A stretch of 64,000 nucleotides of DNA from Adonisia turfae CCMR0081 (GTDB lineage Bacteria > Cyanobacteriota > Cyanobacteriia > Phormidesmidales > Phormidesmidaceae), in the NCBI RefSeq assembly GCF_011009555.1, contig NZ_QXHD01000004.1, positions 5,056,977 to 5,120,976 on the forward strand. The letters are read 5' to 3'. The stretch's first letter is position 1. The number at the start of each line of letters is the position of its first letter. The position numbers were made by a program, and so were the translations under genes. The notes beneath the pieces are model-generated. The model did no database searches and had not been told where the DNA came from. It saw nothing but the letters and a program-made list of their open reading frames with translations. This document shows positions 8,422 through 15,997 of this stretch, piece by piece.

Positions 8422-9327
8422 CTAAAGAGCAGCATGCTCCTTTGACTGCCAATCATAGCTAGCAGCAAAATGGCAAAACTGTTGCACCAGCTCAGACTGC
8501 TGATGTGGCCGCCATTTTAGTCCAATGGTGCGCTCAAAGTCCAAATCTGAAACCGGTAGATACACCATACCCGGTATCCCCTGCCAGTAAGGCATAATAC
8601 ACAGCCCCAATCCTGCCTGAATCAACGAAAACACCCATTCCTCATGGCTCGCCCGATAAACAACCTTAGGACGAATATGAGCAGCATCCAACATCTGACA
8701 TTCCTGGGGAAAAAACTCACAATTAATCCGGTCAATAAACGGTTGCCCCTCCAGCTCCGCCAGACGCACTGACGTCCGCTGAGAAAACGGATGGCTGAGC
8801 GGCACCGCTAACCGCAACGGCTGCCGAAAGAGCACAGTAGACGTCTGAGAATCAGCATGAACCACCGGTTGAGATACCCCACGCAAACTCAACACCGTTA
8901 AAACAACATCCACATCCCCTCGCTCTAACCCATCCTGCAACGTCTCCAGCGTGCCATCGTGTAACTCAACCGTGATATGGGGGTAATGCTGCTGAAAGGA
9001 ACTGACTAAATTAGCCAAAACCGCAACGCGCATCGTACTCAAAACACCCAGACGCAGCGTAGTCTCATCATTAAATCCCTTCAGCTCATGCAAAGCCGCC
9101 TGGTACTGATCCATAATCACCTGGGCTTTCTCCATAAAAGATCGCCCTGCCGCCGTCAGCACCGTGCGCCTCCCCCCGCGCTCAAACAAAGATACCCCCA
9201 ACTCCTGCTCCAATTTCTTAATCCCGGTGGAGAGAGAGGGCTGGGACAGATAAAGCCGCTCAGCCGCCCGTGAAAATGTACCTGTTTCAGCAATTGCCAG
9301 GAAATAACGCACTTGATATAAATCCAT
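8422..9327 (-). CDS. LysR family transcriptional regulator
   Basis: 301 residues. The N-terminal 60 residues are a canonical LysR winged helix-turn-helix (MDLYQVRYFLAIAETGTFSRAAERLYLSQPSLS begins the domain; only its start and length are quoted in part: FSRAAERL, SQPSLSTGIKKLE, LFERGGRR). The rest is a periplasmic-binding-protein-like effector domain (LRLGVLSTM, LPFxQPLRLAVPLSHP-like segment). It is transcribed away from the peroxiredoxin-like gene with a 146-base shared control region, the classical layout for a LysR regulator of its neighbour; an oxidative-stress role is therefore plausible but inferred. Confidence 0.9.
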   Translation of the reverse strand: MDLYQVRYFLAIAETGTFSRAAERLYLSQPSLSTGIKKLEQELGVSLFERGGRRTVLTAAGRSFMEKAQVIMDQYQAALHELKGFNDETTLRLGVLSTMRVAVLANLVSSFQQHYPHITVELHDGTLETLQDGLERGDVDVVLTVLSLRGVSQPVVHADSQTSTVLFRQPLRLAVPLSHPFSQRTSVRLAELEGQPFIDRINCEFFPQECQMLDAAHIRPKVVYRASHEEWVFSLIQAGLGLCIMPYWQGIPGMVYLPVSDLDFERTIGLKWRPHQQSELVQQFCHFAASYDWQSKEHAAL

Positions 9328-9347
9328 CTATAGGTACCTTCTATAGG
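9328..9347. promoter_or_regulatory. Direct repeat, candidate LysR operator
   Basis: CTATAGG occurs at 9328-9334 and again at 9341-9347, 13 bases apart, directly upstream of the LysR start codon and in the space shared with the divergent peroxiredoxin-like gene. The spacing places the two copies a little more than one helical turn apart. Autoregulation by the LysR protein is an inference. Confidence 0.35.
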
Positions 9348-9473
9348 TTTTATACTCAGAATAGCCTTGTTGAATAGTTTAACCTGGGACACCATTAAGG
9401 AGACAAGGGCAAACGATAACTTCTCAAAGCCCTTATCCCTTAACAACGCGAACATTAAACTCAAACAACAATC

Positions 9474-10013
9474 ATGACAGCCACTGTAAATGGAACCTCT
9501 GCCAAACTGGTCATGGGGCATCCAGCTCCCGCTTTGGAAGTGAACACATTGAGCCATGGCCTTTGGAATCTGGCTGACCAGACGCCTGAAAACTACACGA
9601 TGATAGTTTTCTACCGAGGTCTGCATTGTCCTGTTTGCGTCCAATACATCAGCGAACTAGAACAAAAACTCAATGCCTTTAGTCAGCTCGGTGTCACCGT
9701 TATTGCCATTAGTGGCGATGATCAGGAGAAGGCGGCTCAATTGCAAGCAAAAACTAACTCACAACAGCTAACGCTGGGATATGGCCTAACCTATGACGAT
9801 ATGCGCCGTTGGGGGCTATACCTAAGCAAGGGACATTTTGATAATGAGCCCACTCTGTTTAGTGAACCCGCCCTTTTTCTGATCAAACCCAACGGTCATA
9901 TCTACCTAGCTAACTTGGGCACCCATCCCTTTTCCCGCATCAGCTTTGACTTCCTAATTCAGGGATTGGAATACGTCATTCCCAACAACTATCCCTTCCG
10001 TGGCACTGAATAG
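9474..10013 (+). CDS. Peroxiredoxin-like (AhpC/TSA family) protein
   Basis: 179 residues. A thioredoxin fold is seen: IVFYRGLHCPVCVQYISEL, VTVIAISGDDQEKA, a later cis-Pro-region ALFLIKPNG. The redox site is a CxxC pair, Cys52-Pro-Val-Cys55, rather than the PxxxTxxC of typical 2-Cys peroxiredoxins, placing it in the AhpC/TSA-like group with a thioredoxin-like active site. It probably reduces peroxides or protein disulfides in the cytoplasm; no signal peptide is present. Transcribed divergently from the LysR regulator. Confidence 0.85.
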   Translation: MTATVNGTSAKLVMGHPAPALEVNTLSHGLWNLADQTPENYTMIVFYRGLHCPVCVQYISELEQKLNAFSQLGVTVIAISGDDQEKAAQLQAKTNSQQLTLGYGLTYDDMRRWGLYLSKGHFDNEPTLFSEPALFLIKPNGHIYLANLGTHPFSRISFDFLIQGLEYVIPNNYPFRGTE

Positions 10014-10036
10014 CCATAGAAATCTTATTGATCGAT

Positions 10037-10048
10037 GATCAGCTGATC
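10037..10048. repeat. 12-bp perfect palindrome
   Basis: GATCAGCTGATC is a perfect palindrome 24 bases after the peroxiredoxin-like stop codon. It precedes a longer hairpin at 10082-10118. It could be a protein-binding site or part of a transcript-end structure. Confidence 0.35.
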
Positions 10049-10081
10049 GGACAATCCCCTTCTCTGAATTAATTCAACAGA

Positions 10082-10118
10082 AGACTGTGATCCTCTGTAT
10101 GTGAGAGGATCACAGTCT
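10082..10118 (+). promoter_or_regulatory. Perfect 15-bp hairpin upstream of MAPEG gene
   Basis: AGACTGTGATCCTCT (10082-10096) pairs without mismatch with 10104-10118, leaving a 7-base loop. It ends 22 bases before the MAPEG start and just before its ribosome site (CAGGAG, 10129-10134). No T tract follows, so it is either a terminator of unusual form for the peroxiredoxin gene or a control hairpin in the MAPEG leader. Confidence 0.6.
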
Positions 10119-10140
10119 GATAACTCATCAGGAGAAAATC

Positions 10141-10548
10141 ATGAACTCATCCTTGTTTTATCTCGCTGCCAGCGGCATGCTCTGCGTCCTCCTTTGGACC
10201 CCCTATATCCTCAATCGAGTCTTTGTATGGGGCATTCCAGCATTTGCCAGCAACTATCCCAGTAAAAAGTTCCCAGCCGAAGCCCCGGCAATTCCAGTAT
10301 GGGCAGAACGGGCCCAACGCACCCACCTCAACATGGTTGAGACCTTACCTGCCTTTGCCGCTGTCGTGCTTGCAGCTTATCTAACCGATGCTAACAACGA
10401 CATTGTTAACATTTGGGCCGCTGTCTTTTTCTGGGCCAGAATATTCCACGCTAGTGTTTACATTCTGGGTGTCCCTTACCTGAGAACCCCCACCTACCTA
10501 GTCTCTTGGGCTGCAGTACTGATTATTGGCGCTCAAGTTGTCTTCTAA
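10141..10548 (+). CDS. MAPEG family membrane protein
   Basis: 135 residues with four hydrophobic segments. The signature ERAQRTHLNMVETLPAFAA and the later ARIFHASVYILGVPYLRT are characteristic of MAPEG (membrane-associated proteins in eicosanoid and glutathione metabolism), a family that in bacteria includes microsomal-GST-like detoxification enzymes. The conserved Arg/His/Asn/Glu cluster of the first loop is intact. The start has a strong ribosome site (CAGGAGAAAATC before ATG). The neighbouring TetR gene may control it or may belong to the following unit. Confidence 0.88.
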   Translation: MNSSLFYLAASGMLCVLLWTPYILNRVFVWGIPAFASNYPSKKFPAEAPAIPVWAERAQRTHLNMVETLPAFAAVVLAAYLTDANNDIVNIWAAVFFWARIFHASVYILGVPYLRTPTYLVSWAAVLIIGAQVVF

Positions 10549-10683
10549 ATATCAATGGGCAAGTGGTTTGTCTATTATACATGTCACACTCAAACCCCTT
10601 GCCTCGTCTTCTTTATGCCCCCTACAAGGAGATGAATACCCAGTTGCCACCCACAAAGTTCCTGACAACCATGAGTCAGCCAC

Positions 10684-10713
10684 TTGACTTTTTAAAACGA
10701 CCGGTCATATAAT
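10684..10713 (+). promoter_or_regulatory. Sigma-70 promoter of tetR gene with embedded operator
   Basis: TTGACT (10684-10689) and a perfect TATAAT (10708-10713) are 18 bases apart, a near-consensus promoter. The near-palindrome ACGACCGGTCAT (10697-10708) fills the spacer and touches the -10 box, so a bound repressor would block polymerase. The expected transcription start, about 7 bases after the -10 box, coincides with the ATG at 10720, implying a leaderless mRNA. Confidence 0.75.
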
Positions 10714-10719
10714 AAGCCC

Positions 10720-11310
10720 ATGGCTAGACCAAAACGCAACGACAATACTCGAGAAAAGTTACTGGACCAAGGCATTAAGCTGTTTATGGATCAGGGCTAT
10801 CATGGCACTGGCATCAAGGAAGTTGTGGATTTAGTCAAGGTTCCCAAGGGGTCTTTCTACAACTACTTTGACAGCAAAGAACAGTTTGGGGCTGATGTCA
10901 TTCGGCACTATGCCAGGTGGGTTGTGACAAACATGGCCGCTTGGCTCAATGGTTCAGAGGACAACGCACTGATTGCCCTTGAACAGTTTTTTGAGCAAGA
11001 AATGCAGCGACATCAGGAGGTGAAAGCAGGCTGCATTATCGGTAATTTAGGAGCAGAGTTGGGGGCAAGCAGTGAGCGATGCCAACAGGCCATGATTGAG
11101 GGATTTGCCGCCATGAAAAACCAGTTTCTCCAAACCCTGAAGCGGGGCCAGACCCAAGGTTCAATTCGGCATGATATTTCTGCCGAAGACCTTGCAGATT
11201 TTTTGATCAATGCCTATGAAGGCGCTTTACTGCGCATGCAGGTCGAACAATCGGTAGAACCCATCCGGAAATTATGGCAGTTGCTCAACAGTTATTTGGT
11301 GGCTCCCTAA
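10720..11310 (+). CDS. TetR/AcrR family transcriptional repressor
   Basis: 196 residues. N-terminal TetR helix-turn-helix: REKLLDQGIKLFMDQGYHGTGIKEVV and then KVPKGSFYNYFDSKEQFG, the family's most conserved recognition region (quoted in two parts: GYHGTGIKEVVDLV, GSFYNYFDSKEQF). The C-terminal part is an all-alpha ligand domain. The protein should bind the palindrome in its own promoter and the matching site at 11432-11443 before the next gene. The effector is unknown. TetR proteins of this GSFYNYF type often sense electrophiles or drugs; the nearby MAPEG gene would fit, by inference. Confidence 0.92.
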   Translation: MARPKRNDNTREKLLDQGIKLFMDQGYHGTGIKEVVDLVKVPKGSFYNYFDSKEQFGADVIRHYARWVVTNMAAWLNGSEDNALIALEQFFEQEMQRHQEVKAGCIIGNLGAELGASSERCQQAMIEGFAAMKNQFLQTLKRGQTQGSIRHDISAEDLADFLINAYEGALLRMQVEQSVEPIRKLWQLLNSYLVAP

Positions 11311-11382
11311 ACCTCTCCACAATCCATGCAAGAACGCACCTGCGTGTGTCCAAATTTAGATAAATAGCGAATATCCTGCATT

Positions 11383-11402
11383 GGCCGCACAGCTGTGCGG
11401 CC
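11383..11402. repeat. 20-bp perfect palindrome (dispersed-repeat type)
   Basis: GGCCGCACAGCTGTGCGGCC is self-complementary over all 20 bases. Sequences of this general form, followed by CCTACA, are scattered between genes in many cyanobacterial genomes (recalled, not searched). It lies 72 bases after the tetR stop codon and may serve as its transcript end. Confidence 0.6.
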
Positions 11403-11431
11403 CTACATTGAGAAATTATCGTTATTTTAAG

Positions 11432-11443
11432 ACGACTGGTCGT
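11432..11443 (+). promoter_or_regulatory. TetR operator before the downstream gene
   Basis: ACGACTGGTCGT has perfect half-sites (ACGAC / GTCGT) around a 2-base centre and matches ACGACCGGTCAT in the tetR promoter at 10 of 12 positions. It sits 20 bases before the ATG at 11464 and is followed by TATTTTAAT, a possible -10 box. Shared repression by the TetR protein is inferred. Confidence 0.65.
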
Positions 11444-11463
11444 ATTTTAATCATGCAACAATC

Positions 11464-11877
11464 ATGAAAAACACACTGCAATGGAAAATTCCAGGTCAAG
11501 AATTTGAAGACGGCAGTCTGGTTACTGACTGGAAAAAGATCGAGGGGAACCCCTGGCATCTTCAAATAGAGAGTCAGTATGAGATGACATTTGATATTTA
11601 CGAACATGACGGTCAGTTCTGGAAGCTGTATCAGGCTCGTTGGGTGATAGAAGGGACCACTGGATACCTCTATCGCTATGGTGGCCAAGCCTGCCGCATG
11701 ACTCAGGTGCAGTACAGGCAAACGGTGCGATCGCCCCATTCTGGGTTATTAAAACAGGCTGGAGATCTAGAGTGGGTTCGAGTCTACGAAGTGGATAAGC
11801 GGATTCATCAGGTGATGCGGATTGGGAGGATAAATCCGAAAGATGACAACAGCGTTGTTGCTGAAAAATTGGCGTAA
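11464..11877 (+). CDS. Hypothetical protein, likely TetR target
   Basis: 137 residues, no recognised family. It is soluble, rich in aromatic and charged residues (LQWKIPGQEFED, QFWKLYQARWVIEG, GYLYRYGGQACRM), with no signal peptide or membrane segment; a beta-rich small-molecule-binding fold is possible. It is the only gene directly behind the second copy of the TetR operator, so its expression is probably induced together with the regulator. The start at 11464 is preceded by no strong ribosome site; an ATG at 11453 is out of frame. Confidence 0.65.
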   Translation: MKNTLQWKIPGQEFEDGSLVTDWKKIEGNPWHLQIESQYEMTFDIYEHDGQFWKLYQARWVIEGTTGYLYRYGGQACRMTQVQYRQTVRSPHSGLLKQAGDLEWVRVYEVDKRIHQVMRIGRINPKDDNSVVAEKLA

Positions 11878-12018
11878 TGAGGGGAGCAATTTAAGGTGTT
11901 AGCGGTTAACCCACCTCGTTTCCCGTCCCAGAAAGGGATTAGGTTTTGGCTTCATATTTAGGCCCAGGGCTTAGTTCAGCTCAAATGAGAAAATTTATTA
12001 ACCCAAAGGAGTTACATC

Positions 12019-12630
12019 ATGAGTTCTACAGTACCAAATTTTGATGCTTACATCTTCTCAAAACAACCTAACTACCATGAACCAACGGTACGTCAGGAAT
12101 TTGCCAAGGCCGTACCGAATCTGAGAACAATTGTGGTCTATTGTTATGATCCTAGGGTGATTGAAATTCCCATCGCTGTGGCAGAAGAATTTGACGAGGT
12201 GTATCCGGGCACTATTGTCACCGATGTCCAGGGAAATAAAGTTGCTTCGTCGGCCACTCTCTTTGAAGTTGTTGTGGCCGGGGGGCGAGCCGTGGATGCA
12301 CTGCGCTCAATTACGGTGGCACAACATTTATTTGGCATTGAGAATATTGTCATCGTCCATCATACCTATTGCGGGGCTACCTCATTTACGCCAGATGGGT
12401 TGATCGAGGCCTATAAACGTGAACATCATCAGGACATTGCGGCTCTTTATGAACGGGCCAGCATCTCCATTGGTGACTTTGCCACATCCCTGAAGTATGA
12501 CACTCGCTTAGTCAGGGAATCGAAAGGTACACCCAAACATGTCAACATCTACGGCTATGTCTACAACACTGACACCCATGGGCTGACAAAGCTTGTAGAA
12601 GACAAAGGATTGGTCACAGCCAACCCCTAA
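12019..12630 (+). CDS. Beta-class carbonic anhydrase
   Basis: 203 residues. Zinc ligands of the beta class are in place: Cys42 with the Asp44-Arg46 dyad in VVYCYDPRV, and His115 and Cys118 in HHTYCGA. The enzyme interconverts CO2 and bicarbonate. A long C-terminal segment (VNIYGYVYNTDTHGLTKLV) matches the final strand of the fold. No carboxysome gene lies nearby, so a housekeeping or pH role is as likely as carbon concentration. A clear ribosome site (AAAGGAG) precedes the ATG. No signal peptide, so it is cytoplasmic. Confidence 0.85.
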   Translation: MSSTVPNFDAYIFSKQPNYHEPTVRQEFAKAVPNLRTIVVYCYDPRVIEIPIAVAEEFDEVYPGTIVTDVQGNKVASSATLFEVVVAGGRAVDALRSITVAQHLFGIENIVIVHHTYCGATSFTPDGLIEAYKREHHQDIAALYERASISIGDFATSLKYDTRLVRESKGTPKHVNIYGYVYNTDTHGLTKLVEDKGLVTANP

Positions 12631-12634
12631 AGCT

Positions 12635-12721
12635 ATGAAACAGACAGATCGAGAAGTTGTTGTTATTACTGCGATCTCACTCACCCTCGCTGTCATCATT
12701 CAACTCTTTTCCATAGTCTAA
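12635..12721 (+). CDS. Possible 28-residue single-span membrane peptide
   Basis: Five bases after the carbonic anhydrase stop codon begins an ATG frame coding for 28 residues: a charged start (MKQTDREV) followed by an unbroken hydrophobic stretch (VVITAISLTLAVIIQLFS). This is the shape of a small single-span membrane peptide. Support is only position and hydropathy; the ribosome site is poor, so translation would rely on coupling to the upstream gene. Confidence 0.3.
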   Translation: MKQTDREVVVITAISLTLAVIIQLFSIV

Positions 12722-12768
12722 ATTTCACCCCACTATACCAATTAGTCATCCTGATTAAGGAGACAGTC

Positions 12769-13062
12769 ATGAAGTCCTCCTCATTTTTAAATCGGTTGGC
12801 GGATTCTGCTAAAAGCAGATCCCATCAGAAGACTCCGACAACCTCAACTAAACACAGAATTCAAGCAGCCTTGATGGCAATGGCTCAGACCTTGGCGCAG
12901 CTTTTACACGATCACGTGAGCACTGAACCCGTGGTTTCAGAACACCAGGATAGAAACGGTGAGCGCTATTACCGAATCTACGATCCGCTGGATGAGAAAA
13001 TGTACTACTTCAGCTCAGAAAACGAGGTTCGTATCTGGTTAGATCAACGACATTATCGATAA
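12769..13062 (+). CDS. Hypothetical small protein
   Basis: 97 residues behind a strong ribosome site (AAGGAGACAGTC before the ATG). The N-terminal third is basic and Ser/Thr-rich (likely disordered); then a helix (AALMAMAQTLAQLLHDHV) and a conserved-looking end (GERYYRIYDPLDEKMYYFSSENEVRIWL). No family recognised. The last part, with alternating aromatic and charged residues, looks like a short beta-beta-alpha unit. It lies between the carbonic anhydrase and the phzF operon. Confidence 0.7.
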   Translation: MKSSSFLNRLADSAKSRSHQKTPTTSTKHRIQAALMAMAQTLAQLLHDHVSTEPVVSEHQDRNGERYYRIYDPLDEKMYYFSSENEVRIWLDQRHYR

Positions 13063-13131
13063 AATTGTCCAGGAATCTCGCTTTCTTGGCTCCTCTGCTC
13101 AACAAACAATCCTTACCTACTGGAGTGCTCT

Positions 13132-14052
13132 ATGCGTTACCGTTTTTACACCGTTGATGTTTTTACCAAACATATTTTTGGCGGTAATCCCCTGGCTGTT
13201 TTTCCAGAAGCAGACGGGTTAAAACCAGAGCAAATGCAGCGGATTGCCAGTGAGTTTAATTTATCTGAGACTGCATTTGTTCTGCCGCCAGAGACCACAG
13301 AGGGAACCTATCGCCTGAGGATTTTCACCCCAGGCACTGAGTTACCCTTTGCCGGACATCCCACCATTGGTACGGCTTATGTGCTGGCAGCCATCGGCAA
13401 GGTGCCTTTAAGTGAAGATAGGACAACGATTATTTTCGAAGAAGGCGTTGGCGATATTCCAGTTGTTATTCATAGCACCAATGATCAACCCACCTTTGCA
13501 CAGTTCTCAGCGGCTCAACTGCCAGAGTTTGGCCCAGAGCCTCCACCTCTGGCTAAGCTAGCTTCTATGCTGTCTCTCCAACCGTCAGATTTACACGCAG
13601 ATAACTGGACACCTCAGGCGTTATCCTGCGGGGTACCATTTTTGTTTATTCCGATTTGCGATCGCACCACCCTAGCCAAAGCGCAACTCAATCTCACCAC
13701 ATGGGAAGCAACATTAGCCTCCTATTGGGCTCCCCACATTTATCTGTTCACCCCTGATCCAGAATTAGAAGGCTCCGATTTTCGAGCCAGGATGTTTGCA
13801 CCCGCCATGGGTATCCAAGAAGATCCGGCCACTGGAGCCGCTGCCACAGCTTTTGCAGGCTATCTGGGCCAAACTGCAAAAGCTGGAAAATTACGCTGGG
13901 TGATTGAACAGGGATTTGACATGGGACGGCCCAGCTTTCTAGACATTGAGGCAGATAAAGACGGTAACAAAATATCTGCCATTCGCGTTGGTGGAAATTC
14001 AGTTCAAGTCAGCCAGGGAGAGATAACCATTCCATCAGGAGATAACCCATGA
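13132..14052 (+). CDS. PhzF family isomerase-like protein
   Basis: 306 residues. The opening (DVFTKHIFGGNPLAVF) and the region NLSETAFVLPPE, with the catalytic acid Glu46, identify the PhzF family, whose type member isomerises 2,3-dihydro-3-hydroxyanthranilate in phenazine synthesis; most bacterial members have unknown substrates. GTELPFAGHPTIGTAYVL and DPATGAAATAFAGYL are the matching motifs in the two halves of the diaminopimelate-epimerase-like fold. No other phenazine gene is present. GGAG sits 7 bases before the ATG. It overlaps the next gene by 4 bases (ATGA), so the two are translationally coupled. Confidence 0.9.
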   Translation: MRYRFYTVDVFTKHIFGGNPLAVFPEADGLKPEQMQRIASEFNLSETAFVLPPETTEGTYRLRIFTPGTELPFAGHPTIGTAYVLAAIGKVPLSEDRTTIIFEEGVGDIPVVIHSTNDQPTFAQFSAAQLPEFGPEPPPLAKLASMLSLQPSDLHADNWTPQALSCGVPFLFIPICDRTTLAKAQLNLTTWEATLASYWAPHIYLFTPDPELEGSDFRARMFAPAMGIQEDPATGAAATAFAGYLGQTAKAGKLRWVIEQGFDMGRPSFLDIEADKDGNKISAIRVGGNSVQVSQGEITIPSGDNP

Positions 14053-14786
14053 CTCAGCCAATTTGTTTAATCACAGGGGTGGGAGAGGGGACAGGAGCCG
14101 CAATTGCCCGCCGATTTGCTAAAAGTGGCTATCGGTTGGCCATGCTTGCCCGCAACCGCGAGCGACTCCGGAAACTTGAGCAGGAAATCCCTCAGGCTCA
14201 CGCCTATGGTTGTGATGTGAGTAATTTAGATGAATTACTCACCACCGTAAAACATATCCAAGCAGAGATGGGACACCCTTCTGTGCTAATTCACAATGCC
14301 GTTAGCGCTACGTTTGGAACGTTTCTAAACGCTGATCCGGAGACATTAGAACATAATTTTCGAGTCAATACGACCTCTCTGCTTTACCTGGTGCGTCAGC
14401 TGGCACCGCCGATGGTGCAAACAGGTAGTGGCACCATTATTGTGACTGGCAACACAGCCGCCCATAGAGGAATTCCCACCTATGCTCTCTTTGCCCCCAC
14501 AAAAGCGGCACAGCGGATTTTAGCGCAGTCCCTGGCCCGCGAGTTGGGACCCAAAGGCATTCATGTAGCCTATCTGACCATTGATGCTGCGATCGCAACC
14601 CCCTGGTCAAAAGACCTACCTGTTCAAGGCCTCAACACTCACCCTTTGAACCAACAAATAACAATTTCTAAAGAGTTCTTCTGCCAACCAGTTGATATTG
14701 CCGAAGAAACATTTCACATCGCCCATCAACCCCGATCAGCCTGGTCCTTTGATGTAGAAATTCGTCCTTCCACTGAAAAGTGGTGA
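14049..14786 (+). CDS. SDR family oxidoreductase, atypical active site
   Basis: 245 residues. The cofactor loop LITGVGEGTGAAIA and later HNAV mark a short-chain dehydrogenase. The usual catalytic YxxxK is replaced by FAPTK (in TYALFAPTKAAQRIL), and the expected Ser region reads VTGNTAAHRG. This Phe-for-Tyr pattern occurs in a recognised SDR subgroup (recalled as FASAK-type proteins), so the enzyme may be inactive or use other residues. Coupled to phzF by a 4-base overlap and followed 36 bases later by a lactate/malate-dehydrogenase-like gene. Confidence 0.88.
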   Translation: MTQPICLITGVGEGTGAAIARRFAKSGYRLAMLARNRERLRKLEQEIPQAHAYGCDVSNLDELLTTVKHIQAEMGHPSVLIHNAVSATFGTFLNADPETLEHNFRVNTTSLLYLVRQLAPPMVQTGSGTIIVTGNTAAHRGIPTYALFAPTKAAQRILAQSLARELGPKGIHVAYLTIDAAIATPWSKDLPVQGLNTHPLNQQITISKEFFCQPVDIAEETFHIAHQPRSAWSFDVEIRPSTEKW

Positions 14787-14822
14787 GTAGAATTAAGTAG
14801 TGTATGCAGGAAACTACAGGCC

Positions 14823-15746
14823 ATGAAAATTTCTGTCATTGGCATCGGTAAAGTCGGTTCAACCATTAGCTTTGTTTTAGCAAAAGGCGGTTTAGCATCC
14901 GAATTAGTGCTATATAACCGCACCAGAGAAATTGCCCATGCTGAAGCCATCGATATTCAGCAAGCTGTAGCTCTCACCCCCTATCGACTTGTGGTCCGAG
15001 ATGGTGAATTAGAAGACACTGCTAATTCAGACATCATTGTCATTGCAGTCAGTGCCCCGATGCCTAAAAACATGAGAAACCGCAATGAGCTATGCTTGCA
15101 AAACACTCAAATCATGCAAACGTTGATCCCGCCTCTGGCGCGCTATAGCCCGAACGCTATTTTTGTGAATGTCAGCAATCCCGTTGACGCATTAACTTAC
15201 CAAATCTTACAGATTGCTCGACAACAGTCTGAGGAAATCAACTGGCAACGGGTAATTGGCACTGGCACACTTATTGATTCAGCCCGATTTCGTGATCTGT
15301 TATCCACTCAACTAGGCATCCACCCTGCCGATATCAACGCCTATATTTTAGGAGAACACGGAGACAGCCAATTTGCCGCTCTCAGTTCGGCTACAAGCGG
15401 TGGTGCATTAATTGATGCCAATCCTTTACGCCAACAGATGGTGGAAAAGGCGAAACAATCAGCATGGACTATTTTCAAAGCTAAGGGGTATACCAATTAC
15501 ACGGTATCTTTAGCCATGGAGATGATTGTACGCAGTATCGTAGAGGATTCGCGATATACCCTACCAGTGACGGTATTAATCGATGGGTACTGTGATGTAT
15601 TTAACTGTTGCCTCAGTGTGCCTTGTGTTGTTGGCCGCCAGGGTGTTCATTATCGTTTGGAAACTCGACTGAATGAGGCGGAGGTATCGGCTTTCCAGAA
15701 TTGTGCGCGAGTGGTTCAACAACAAATCCAGTGTGTGAACTTATAA
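14823..15746 (+). CDS. Lactate/malate dehydrogenase family protein
   Basis: 307 residues. N-terminal NAD loop IGIGKVGSTISF, middle FVNVSNPVDALTY, catalytic His179 in LGEHGDSQF and the substrate Arg in SARFR are conserved. In the mobile loop (APMPKNMRNRNEL) the specificity position, Gln in lactate and Arg in malate dehydrogenases, aligns with Pro81, while the catalytic Arg of the loop is kept. It thus probably acts on another 2-hydroxy/2-oxo acid. It is the last gene of the phzF-SDR unit, suggesting a small-molecule pathway involving an enol/keto isomerisation and two redox steps. Confidence 0.88.
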   Translation: MKISVIGIGKVGSTISFVLAKGGLASELVLYNRTREIAHAEAIDIQQAVALTPYRLVVRDGELEDTANSDIIVIAVSAPMPKNMRNRNELCLQNTQIMQTLIPPLARYSPNAIFVNVSNPVDALTYQILQIARQQSEEINWQRVIGTGTLIDSARFRDLLSTQLGIHPADINAYILGEHGDSQFAALSSATSGGALIDANPLRQQMVEKAKQSAWTIFKAKGYTNYTVSLAMEMIVRSIVEDSRYTLPVTVLIDGYCDVFNCCLSVPCVVGRQGVHYRLETRLNEAEVSAFQNCARVVQQQIQCVNL

Positions 15747-15997
15747 ACTGGTAAAGACATCTCTTAAAGATTTCACGTTCAGGTCAGTTAATGGAAACCA
15801 CGATATTCTGGAGAGGATATAGAGCCAGAGATTCAATCCAATATCCTATTCGCTTTGATCAAAGGTGGCCATCTTAGACAACCTGCAAAGAGTTTTATCT
15901 ATTCTTACTATCTATATATGGGCGCAATCAGCTAGCTCCAACTTTAGAACGTGGCCTATATAATGGCTTCAATGCCCCCATATTGATCTGGTCAGCC

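Noticed and set aside
9156-9644. 162-codon minus-strand frame across the LysR promoter
   Set aside because: It overlaps both the LysR and peroxiredoxin-like genes, which have clear family motifs; it is a shadow frame.
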